From positions 1 to 9,063 of the forward strand of contig CAKUOX010000079.1 of assembly GCA_934670175.1 (NCBI GenBank): DNA of 9,063 bases, given 5' to 3'. Under the pieces are notes generated by a model. The model worked only from the letters and a program-made list of their open reading frames with translations. It made no database searches and was not told where the DNA came from. Both the position numbers and the translations under genes were made by a program. Origin of the DNA: an uncultured Clostridia bacterium (lineage in GTDB: Bacteria > Bacillota > Clostridia > Christensenellales > Aristaeellaceae). This document shows positions 1 through 6,470 of this stretch, in pieces. Positions within the stretch are counted from its first letter, which is position 1. Each line of letters starts with the position of its first letter.

Positions 1-22
1 CAGATTATGCTTAAAAACAACA

Positions 23-33
23 AAAGGTGGTGA
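23..33 (+). promoter_or_regulatory. Ribosome binding site of the tape measure gene
   Basis: The stretch AAAGGTGGTGA contains GGTGGTGA, one mismatch from the ideal GGAGGTGA, and ends 6 nt before the ATG at 40. This supports the chosen TMP start. All three plus frames of the first 39 bases close at or just past the TMP start (stops at 12, 31 and 41), so the upstream gene must end here, but its frame cannot be decided. The stop at 41-43 would overlap the TMP start as ATGA, matching the style of the other junctions. No promoter is visible. Confidence 0.75.
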
Positions 34-39
34 GCCGGC

Positions 40-3000
40 ATGAGCGAGACGCTCCGCGATCTCGTGGTATCGCTGTCATTGAACAGCGATAATTTCACGC
101 GCAATATCAAATCCATCAATAAGCAGATCCAGGAAGCGGAATCGGCGTTCCGGCTGGCCTCCGCCGGGGTGGAAAATTTCGAGACGACCACGGCGGGTCT
201 GTCTTCGAAGCTTTCTACCCTTCAGCGCACCTTTCAGCTGCAGCAGGATGCGGTCGGCCAGTACGAGCGCGCGCTCCAGCAGGCCAGCGACAAGCTGCAG
301 GAATGTTATGCCCGGCAGAACGATTATGCCCAGCGACTGGCCGACGCGAAGGACAAACAGCAGCAGCTGAAAACAGAAGTGGCCAGCGCCGCGCAGGCGT
401 ATAAGCACTATAAGAATACGCTGGGCGAAACGGATTCCGCGACCATTGCCGCCAAGGCAAACTTGGACGCCTATAAGGGCGAATACCGCGCTGCCGTTCA
501 GGAAGTCAGGAAGCTGGAAGGCCAGAACGTCGCGCTGAAAAAATCTACGCAGAACGCGGCGGACGCATTCTCCGCGGCGCAGACCAAACTGAACGGCGCG
601 AAGGGCGCGGTGAAGGAAACCGCCGCTGAAATTGACCAGTGCAACCGCAAACTCGCTCTGACCCGTACCAGCTGGGCGTCTGCCGGAGAAGCAATTCAGA
701 CCAGTCAGCGCAGCATCGCTTCTATCGGCAAGCAGATGAAAACTGCCGAGAGCAGCTATCGTCTGGCTGCGGCAGGCGTGAAGAATTTCGATAAATCCGC
801 TGCCGGGCTGACCGCGAAGCTGACGCTGCTTCAGGAAAAGCTGGGGCTGCAGCAGAAGGCGGTCGCTGAATATGAAAAGGCGCTGGCCGCCGCAAAGGAA
901 CAGCTGCAGGCTGCGCAGCAGGTCAACGATCCGGACAAGATCCGCGAAGCTACCGACGCAGTTCAGGATGCGGAGACTGCGCTCAACAATGCCCGCGCTG
1001 CGGTAAAGCAGACGCAGGCGGACATCGCCAGCTGCAATAAAGAGCTGAAAACGGCACAGTCCGAATGGACGAAAGCCGGGAAAAGTCTGGAGACCTTCGG
1101 TAAATCCTGCGATAACGTCAGTAAGAATCTGATCAAGGCGGGAAAACTGCTCTCCACGACGCTGACCACGCCCATTGTGGCGCTGGGTACGGCGGCGATC
1201 AAGTCCTCCATTGACTTTGAATCCTCCTTCACGTCTGTCCGAAAGACCGTAGATGCCACCGAAGATGAATTTGACCAGCTGGCAGCCACTTCAAAGCGAA
1301 TGTCTACCGAGGTTGCGGCGGGCACGGACGAAATCAACGAAGTCATGGCCAGCGGCGGTCAGCTGGGCGTGGCTACGGAACATCTTTCCGACTTCACCCG
1401 CGTCATGATCGACCTGGGCAATTCCTGCGAGGACCTGAACGCCGGCGACGCGGCGACCACTATTGCCCAGTTCGCCAACATCATGGGTACCAGTCAGAGC
1501 CGGTTTTCCAACATCGGTTCTACGCTGGTCGATCTGGGCAATAATTTCGCCACGACAGAAAAACCCATCATGGAAATGGCGCACCGCATGGCCGGCGCGG
1601 GCAAGCAGGTTGGCCTGACTGAAGCGCAGGTGCTGGGCTTTGCGGCGGCACTGTCCTCTGTGGGTATCGAGGCGCAGATGGGCGGCTCTGCTTTTTCAAA
1701 AGCCTTGATCAAAATGGAGGTCGCTTCCGCGACAGGCGGCGATGCGCTGGAGGATTTCGGCAAGGTCGCCGGGATGACCGGGCAGCAGTTCAAAGCCCTG
1801 TGGGACAGCGATCCCGCCGCCGCGTTCCAGTCGTTCATCGTGGGACTGTCCAAACTGGACGATGAGGGCGAAAGCGCCATTGCGGTGCTGGATGAGATCG
1901 GCATTAAAGAGGTACGCCTGCGCGACACCATGCTCCGTGCCGTCAACGCCACCGACCTTTTCTCCCGGGCGCAGAACATGGCGACCAGCGCATGGAAAAA
2001 GAATACCGCGCTGTCCGAGGAAGCGAATAAGCGTTACGCCACCACGGAGAGCAAGCTGAAGAACCTCAAGAATACTGCGCTGCTGTTCGGCCAGCAGATC
2101 GGCGACGATCTGAATCCCACCATCCGCAGCCTCATCGACGGCGCGGAGGAGCTTTTGCAGAAGTTCCTTTCCATGGACGAATCCCAGCGGAAGCAGATCA
2201 TTCAGTTTGCGGCCTATGCTGCCGCAGCCGGCCCGGTACTGCTGGCACTGGGCAAGATCACGAAGGGCGTCGGTACGGTATCCACTGCTTTCGGCAAGTT
2301 CGCCACGTCAGTTGGCAAGGCAGGCGGCGGCTGGAAGGGATTTCTGACGGTTCTGGGTAAGTCCCCTGCCGTATGGTTCGCCGTCGCCGCCGCAGTGATT
2401 GCGGGTACCGTCGCGCTGGCGGATTATGTCTCCGGCGCGAAAAAGGCGCGCGAAGCGCTACAGGGCATGGAAGATACGGCGAAGCAGTGGAAAGACACCG
2501 CCGCCGAAACCTTCTATGGAAGCAGCGAAGGGCTGTCCTTTTTCGGCCTGTCGGAGAGCGATTTTGTCCGGGATCAGCAGTCCGCGCAGGAATGGCTGGA
2601 CGGACTGCTGGCCGTCTGGTCAGACGGTGAGAAGGAAAGTAATGAGATCGTTAGTCAATGGACGGATTCCTTCAAAAGCCTGACGGACAGCACACGCACC
2701 GAACTGCAGGCGCTCAAGGATACCGCCGACAAGAACGGCTATGCCGGCGTTTCACAGGGGATTGCAGCGGATATCAAGACGCTGGATCAGATGGATGCGG
2801 AGATCGAGCGCCTGTTGAAAAAGCGCCAGAATGGTTTTCTGACAGAAAAGGAGAAAATCCGGCTGCAGGAGCTCATCGATACCCGCGAAGCCATTGAGGT
2901 CAAGTATCATCTAACCCCGGGGGAAACGGGCGGCTTTGAGATCATCGCTCAGAAGGTCGAAGCGGAAGTAGCCCGCGCGCAGGCACGCGGTAAAACGGAT

Positions 3001-5772
3001 GCGGATACGTCCATCTACGAAAATGCTGTAAAAGCTGCTGCCGAAGGCATGGCGGTCATCAACGCTCAGATCGACGAGCGCTACGACAAGGAATACGGCC
3101 TCATTCAGCTGATCGAGGATGAAACCGAGCGCCAGAAAGCACTGGAAAACCTGAATTCTCGCTACAATGAGGAGCGGAAAGCCGCCGCGCAGGAATACGC
3201 CGAAACGCTCTCTTCCATCGTCATGCCTGTGTGGAACCAGCCGGAAATCCAGCAGGCCAGTCAGCAGGTAGACGAGCTGTTCACGAAGCTACGCGAATAC
3301 AGCATGGCCAATGAGAGCGAGAAGCCTGCGCTGCTGGCGGATCTGCAGGCGCTCTCTGCCGGTATGGACGAGGGCGCGCTGACGGAATACCTCTCCCTGA
3401 TGACGCAGATTCAGTCTCTGCTGGATAGCGGCATGAGCGAGGCTGAAGTACAGGCGCTGTTCCCTGATATTGACTTTTCTTCGCAGCTGGATCAGTTCGC
3501 GGGAATCGTCAGCTATCTGGATCTCATCAAGACCGACCTGCCCGGTTTGTACAGCATGTTCGGTGAAGCGCTGCCTGAAGAGGTGCTGAAAATCGCCACC
3601 GATCTCGATATGACCGGCGCACAGGCGCGATGGGATGAATTCGCCCAGAACCCCGGTGCGATTACCACCGAAGCCATTATTACCGGGTTGTCTACAGGCG
3701 ACCAGCAGGTCAATGTGGACGCATTCATCTCCAGCTACACTGAGGTGCCCGAAGGGGCCAGCACAGTCGCCCTCACGCCCAAGGGGCTGATCGCGTATGT
3801 CGAAAAGTACGCTGAGGTTACCGGCGGCGCGGATGTGTCGGGACTGACCCCGGAGATCGCGGAATGTCTGGTGGCGGGTTATAAGGAGCTTGCCTCCGGC
3901 GCGGATGTCTCCCTGCTGAAGCCGGACGAGATCGTCGCCTACGTTTCGAGCTATGCGCAGCAGCAGGGCGTGGATATTTCCGTGCTTTCCCCTGAAGGGC
4001 TGACTGCTTTCGTCATGGCCTATGAGGAAGCGACGGGCGGCGCTCTTACTACCGCGCTGTCTCCGGACGATGTAACGGCGATGGTCGCGAAATACCTCCA
4101 AGCGGAGAACGTCGATCTTTCTGCCCTTACGCCGGATCAGATCGAAGCCATCGTCAGCCGGTACGCCGAGGCGACGGGCTGCGATAAATCCCAGCTGCTG
4201 CCTTCTTTTACTGCCTATATCACTGAGTACAAAGAGGCCGAAGGCGTAAGCGTTCCCAAGCCGAAAACGCAGGTCATTATTACCGGTTACGACTATCTGG
4301 CTTACCGACAGCTTCAGAACAATCCTGATCTGACGCTTGAACTGCCTGTGCGTCTGGGCGAGCTGCCTGACGGTGAACTGGACAAGCTGATGGCGGACGG
4401 CAAGGTGAAATTCTGGAAAGACGGCGTTGAAGTGCCCATTGAAGCTGTGTCGGACGGAACCATTGACGCCAGCACGGTAGCCAGCCTCGATCAGGACGGT
4501 ACGCTGCACATTCTGATTACGCCTGAGATCACCGGCACGAAGGAAGCCATAGACGCACTTTCGCCGGTGGTGGACGAAACGGACAAATTGGGTGTGACCA
4601 TGGCAGGGATGTGGGCGGGCGTCATGCCCACCACGACCATGGATATGGTTGACAGTGCATTGGGTCGCATCCAGTCTTATCAGGAAACGCTGGATTATAA
4701 CTGGTGGGACAAATTCTGGGCTTCAGTAGGCGGCGCATCTACCGATCTGGGGATTCTGGATCAGAGCATGAAGTCAGACTTCAGTCCGGAAACCGTGGCC
4801 GAAATGTCAGCTTACGTCGCCGAGGTGGTTAGCGCCATTCATCAGGGCGTGCAGGTGCCAGACGAGGATCTGAATAATCTGCAGACCATTCTCGATTTTC
4901 TGAACGGACTGGATACGACCGGCACTGGCGCACATATCCGCGAGGGCATCGCACAGGGCATGACGGAGGCGGGTTTTGACAGCGATGCGGAAACGGTCGC
5001 GACCAACCTTGAAACCGCACTGAACACGGCATTGCAAATTGAATCGCCCTCTAAACGTGTCAAGCCCACCGGCGAGTACGTCGCGGCGGGTGTTGGCGAA
5101 GGCATGAGCGGCTATGATTTTTCTGCGGATGCGCAGGACACGGCTTCCGGCATTGAATCCGCTGTGCAGATCGTATTGACGGGCGAAAGCCTGAAGAATG
5201 CCGGTACAGCTGCGGCGCAGGGCTTGAGCAGCGCAATGGCTGCTTATCCAATGGCAGATACGGGGCGTTTGATTGCCACGAATGTGCGCTTGGCTGTTCA
5301 GTCCAGCCTGAACGGAAAGACGCTCCGTTCCGCGGGCATAAACACTATGGCCGGTCTGAGAGCCGGTATCCTTGCCGGACGCGCCGGGGTGATCTCCGCC
5401 ATGCGCTCTGCCGCCCGCGAAGCCGTGAACGCCGCAAAGAAGGAACTGAAAATCAAGAGCCCTTCGCAGGTTTTCAGGGATGAGGTCGGCGTGATGACCA
5501 TGCGCGGTTTTGGCGCGGGTGTGCTGAAGGAGAGCAAGGAGCAGGCAAGGGTTATTCGCAACGCATCCCGCTTTCTCACCGGCGAGGCGCGGGAAGGTTC
5601 CATTGTTACCAACAGCAGCGATAACCGCAGAACCTATAATAACAACGTATCCTCCACCATTCAGGTACAGCAGATGGTGGTGCGGGATGAACAGGATATC
5701 CGCTCACTGGCGGTTGAAATTGCGACGCTGACCAGACGGCAGCAGCGCGGAAAGGGGCTGAGAATGGCATGA
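40..5772 (+). CDS. tmp: Phage tail tape measure protein (TP901/PhageMin_Tail type), 1910 aa
   Basis: This protein sets siphophage tail length, fills the tail tube lumen and is released at infection. Residues 1-22 form a short head (MSETLRDLVVSLSL). Residues 23-357 are an Ala/Gln/Lys-rich coiled-coil region made of two related units. Residues about 360-700 match the conserved tape measure core, with typical phrases such as TPIVALGTAAIKSSIDFE (378-395), a VMASGGQLGV stretch (435-444) and AAALSSVGIEAQMGGSAFSK (535-554). Hydrophobic segments at about 722-740 and 776-797 could be membrane-inserting. Residues 800-1200 are mostly charged and helical. Residues about 1224-1409 are a 23-24-residue repeat block. 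Residues 1410-1500 look beta-rich, and two SPS/glycine boxes lie at 1667-1689 and 1805-1828. No lysozyme, transglycosylase or peptidase motif is visible. At 1910 aa it is long for the family (lambda gpH is 853 aa). The stop overlaps the dit start by 4 nt. The family call is from sequence recognition; domain limits are approximate. Confidence 0.96.
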   Translation: MSETLRDLVVSLSLNSDNFTRNIKSINKQIQEAESAFRLASAGVENFETTTAGLSSKLSTLQRTFQLQQDAVGQYERALQQASDKLQECYARQNDYAQRLADAKDKQQQLKTEVASAAQAYKHYKNTLGETDSATIAAKANLDAYKGEYRAAVQEVRKLEGQNVALKKSTQNAADAFSAAQTKLNGAKGAVKETAAEIDQCNRKLALTRTSWASAGEAIQTSQRSIASIGKQMKTAESSYRLAAAGVKNFDKSAAGLTAKLTLLQEKLGLQQKAVAEYEKALAAAKEQLQAAQQVNDPDKIREATDAVQDAETALNNARAAVKQTQADIASCNKELKTAQSEWTKAGKSLETFGKSCDNVSKNLIKAGKLLSTTLTTPIVALGTAAIKSSIDFESSFTSVRKTVDATEDEFDQLAATSKRMSTEVAAGTDEINEVMASGGQLGVATEHLSDFTRVMIDLGNSCEDLNAGDAATTIAQFANIMGTSQSRFSNIGSTLVDLGNNFATTEKPIMEMAHRMAGAGKQVGLTEAQVLGFAAALSSVGIEAQMGGSAFSKALIKMEVASATGGDALEDFGKVAGMTGQQFKALWDSDPAAAFQSFIVGLSKLDDEGESAIAVLDEIGIKEVRLRDTMLRAVNATDLFSRAQNMATSAWKKNTALSEEANKRYATTESKLKNLKNTALLFGQQIGDDLNPTIRSLIDGAEELLQKFLSMDESQRKQIIQFAAYAAAAGPVLLALGKITKGVGTVSTAFGKFATSVGKAGGGWKGFLTVLGKSPAVWFAVAAAVIAGTVALADYVSGAKKAREALQGMEDTAKQWKDTAAETFYGSSEGLSFFGLSESDFVRDQQSAQEWLDGLLAVWSDGEKESNEIVSQWTDSFKSLTDSTRTELQALKDTADKNGYAGVSQGIAADIKTLDQMDAEIERLLKKRQNGFLTEKEKIRLQELIDTREAIEVKYHLTPGETGGFEIIAQKVEAEVARAQARGKTDADTSIYENAVKAAAEGMAVINAQIDERYDKEYGLIQLIEDETERQKALENLNSRYNEERKAAAQEYAETLSSIVMPVWNQPEIQQASQQVDELFTKLREYSMANESEKPALLADLQALSAGMDEGALTEYLSLMTQIQSLLDSGMSEAEVQALFPDIDFSSQLDQFAGIVSYLDLIKTDLPGLYSMFGEALPEEVLKIATDLDMTGAQARWDEFAQNPGAITTEAIITGLSTGDQQVNVDAFISSYTEVPEGASTVALTPKGLIAYVEKYAEVTGGADVSGLTPEIAECLVAGYKELASGADVSLLKPDEIVAYVSSYAQQQGVDISVLSPEGLTAFVMAYEEATGGALTTALSPDDVTAMVAKYLQAENVDLSALTPDQIEAIVSRYAEATGCDKSQLLPSFTAYITEYKEAEGVSVPKPKTQVIITGYDYLAYRQLQNNPDLTLELPVRLGELPDGELDKLMADGKVKFWKDGVEVPIEAVSDGTIDASTVASLDQDGTLHILITPEITGTKEAIDALSPVVDETDKLGVTMAGMWAGVMPTTTMDMVDSALGRIQSYQETLDYNWWDKFWASVGGASTDLGILDQSMKSDFSPETVAEMSAYVAEVVSAIHQGVQVPDEDLNNLQTILDFLNGLDTTGTGAHIREGIAQGMTEAGFDSDAETVATNLETALNTALQIESPSKRVKPTGEYVAAGVGEGMSGYDFSADAQDTASGIESAVQIVLTGESLKNAGTAAAQGLSSAMAAYPMADTGRLIATNVRLAVQSSLNGKTLRSAGINTMAGLRAGILAGRAGVISAMRSAAREAVNAAKKELKIKSPSQVFRDEVGVMTMRGFGAGVLKESKEQARVIRNASRFLTGEAREGSIVTNSSDNRRTYNNNVSSTIQVQQMVVRDEQDIRSLAVEIATLTRRQQRGKGLRMA
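106..1110 (+). repeat. Tandem duplication of the N-terminal coiled-coil unit of the tape measure protein
   Basis: TMP residues 23-225 and 226-357 are two related units. Residues 23-87 align without gaps to 226-290 (AESAFRLASAGVENF against AESSYRLAAAGVKNF), with 35 of 65 identical by hand count. The unit ends also align, residues 175-226 to 306-357, with about 21 of 52 identical, including a shared Cys-Asn and Trp. The first unit is about 70 residues longer in its middle (about 89-160), so either it gained or the second lost an internal segment. The DNA copies have diverged, so the duplication is old. Such coiled-coil expansions are a plausible way to change tail length. Confidence 0.85.
3709..4263 (+). 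repeat. Block of about eight degenerate 23-24-residue repeats inside the tape measure protein
   Basis: TMP residues about 1224-1409 contain a recurring pattern L-[TS]-P-x(2)-[LIV]-x-A-[YFM]-V-x(2)-Y-x-[EQ]-x(2)-[GN]-x-[DA]-[VLI]-S. The Leu that opens each unit is at residues 1245, 1269, 1293, 1316, 1340, 1363 and 1386, giving spacings of 24, 24, 23, 24, 23 and 23. A weaker unit precedes them (DAFISSYTEVPEG, 1228-1240). Each unit reads as a helix capped by a T/S-P start and followed by a short G-x-D-[VIL]-S turn. I do not know a named domain for it. The DNA repeats are strongly diverged, so the protein pattern, not recent slippage, is what is conserved. Confidence 0.85.
5038..5526 (+). repeat. 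Paired SPS/glycine boxes near the C-terminus of the tape measure protein
   Basis: Two copies of a box I-x-SPS-x(6-7)-G-x(5)-G-x-G-x-G occur at TMP residues 1667-1689 (IESPSKRVKPTGEYV, then GVGEGM) and 1805-1828 (IKSPSQVFRDEVGVM, then GFGAGV), differing by one residue in spacing. Boxes of this kind are common at the C-terminal end of Firmicutes tape measure proteins, the part expected to face the tail tip complex. A role in docking to the Dit/Tal hub is inference. Confidence 0.65.
5751..5757 (+). promoter_or_regulatory. Ribosome binding site of dit, inside the end of tmp
   Basis: AAAGGGG lies 11 nt before the ATG at 5769, within the last TMP codons. An ATG at 5764 is in the TMP frame, so it is not the dit start. 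Because the dit start overlaps the TMP stop as ATGA, reinitiation by ribosomes finishing tmp is likely. Confidence 0.6.
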
Positions 5773-6470
5773 ACGACTGGTTTTCCTGGAACAGTGTAAA
5801 ATGCACAGAATATGGCATCCATGTATTGGAACAGCCACCGATCACCATTCCTGCCGAGCGGGCGACATTTACCAATGTGCCCGGCAGACCGGGCAGTCTG
5901 ACGACGCTGGAAGGGGATGACGTTTATGACGATCTGATCCTGACCGCACAGTGCATGATTTCTGATCCAAGCAACATTCGCGCCATCGCTTCCTACCTGA
6001 AGGGAAGCGGGAAAGTCGCCTTCGCCAACAGGCTGGGCGGCTTTTATTTTGCCCGGATTGTGAATCAAATCCCGTTTGAGAAAATCCTGCGCGGCAATCC
6101 GCATCAGTCGTTCGCCGTGAACTTCCGCTGTCAACCATTTTGGTATCAGGAAAATGTACCTGTGCAAACGTATACGGAGACGCCATTCATTTTGAATAAT
6201 CCAGGCAGCGTCTATTCAGAACCAGTCATTACGGTGTATGGTTCTGGAGACCTCACACTCATGATTGGAGCACAGATCGTTGAGCTTTCCGGCATATCAG
6301 AAAGCATTACGTTGGATACGCCGCTTATGGAATCTTATAAGGGGGAAATGGGAATGAATCACAGCATGGATGGCGAGTTTCCAATTCTTAAGCCCGGTGC
6401 GAATGCCATCAGTTGGGTCGGGGATGTAACGAAGCTTGAAGTACAGCCGAATTGGAGGTTTCTCGTTTGA
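5769..6470 (+). CDS. dit: Distal tail protein (Dit; Sipho_tail family), 233 aa
   Basis: Dit forms the ring at the distal end of the siphophage tail tube and links it to the Tal hub and receptor-binding parts. The N-terminus (MNDWFSWNSVKCTEYGIHVL, then IPAERATFTNVPGRPGSL) is characteristic of clostridial Dit proteins. Residues 1 to about 125 fit the beta-rich N-terminal ring domain, including GGFYFARI (90-97) and NFRCQPFWY (118-126). Residues about 130-233 fit the C-terminal galectin-like domain, with NNPGSVYSEPVITVYG (143-158) and a closing tryptophan-rich strand. The length is normal for a minimal Dit without an inserted carbohydrate-binding module. The start overlaps the tmp stop (ATGA) and the stop overlaps the next start (TTGA). 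GC falls from about 60% in the first half to 42-50% in the second half, close to the domain boundary. Family call from sequence recognition. Confidence 0.93.
   Translation: MNDWFSWNSVKCTEYGIHVLEQPPITIPAERATFTNVPGRPGSLTTLEGDDVYDDLILTAQCMISDPSNIRAIASYLKGSGKVAFANRLGGFYFARIVNQIPFEKILRGNPHQSFAVNFRCQPFWYQENVPVQTYTETPFILNNPGSVYSEPVITVYGSGDLTLMIGAQIVELSGISESITLDTPLMESYKGEMGMNHSMDGEFPILKPGANAISWVGDVTKLEVQPNWRFLV
6454..6458 (+). promoter_or_regulatory. Ribosome binding site that fixes a TTG start for tal
   Basis: A perfect GGAGG ends 8 nt before the TTG at 6467, inside the last dit codons. The next in-frame ATG is at 6494, 35 nt after the GGAGG, which is too far. Starting at TTG gives an N-terminus (ICIYETDCMDFSGNGLGV) like other Tal proteins, so TTG is the best start. 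Confidence 0.8.

Noticed and set aside
1..39. Possible end of an upstream gene (a tail assembly chaperone would be expected here)
   Set aside because: All three frames close within 43 bases and only 3-13 residues are visible in each, so neither the frame nor the product can be determined. A frameshift site cannot be judged from so little sequence.
3289..4509. Long minus-strand open frame (406 codons) opposite the tape measure gene
   Set aside because: It lies wholly inside tmp and crosses its repeat block. Its product is rich in Arg, His and Gln with no recognisable family, as expected from the complement of a GC-rich gene.
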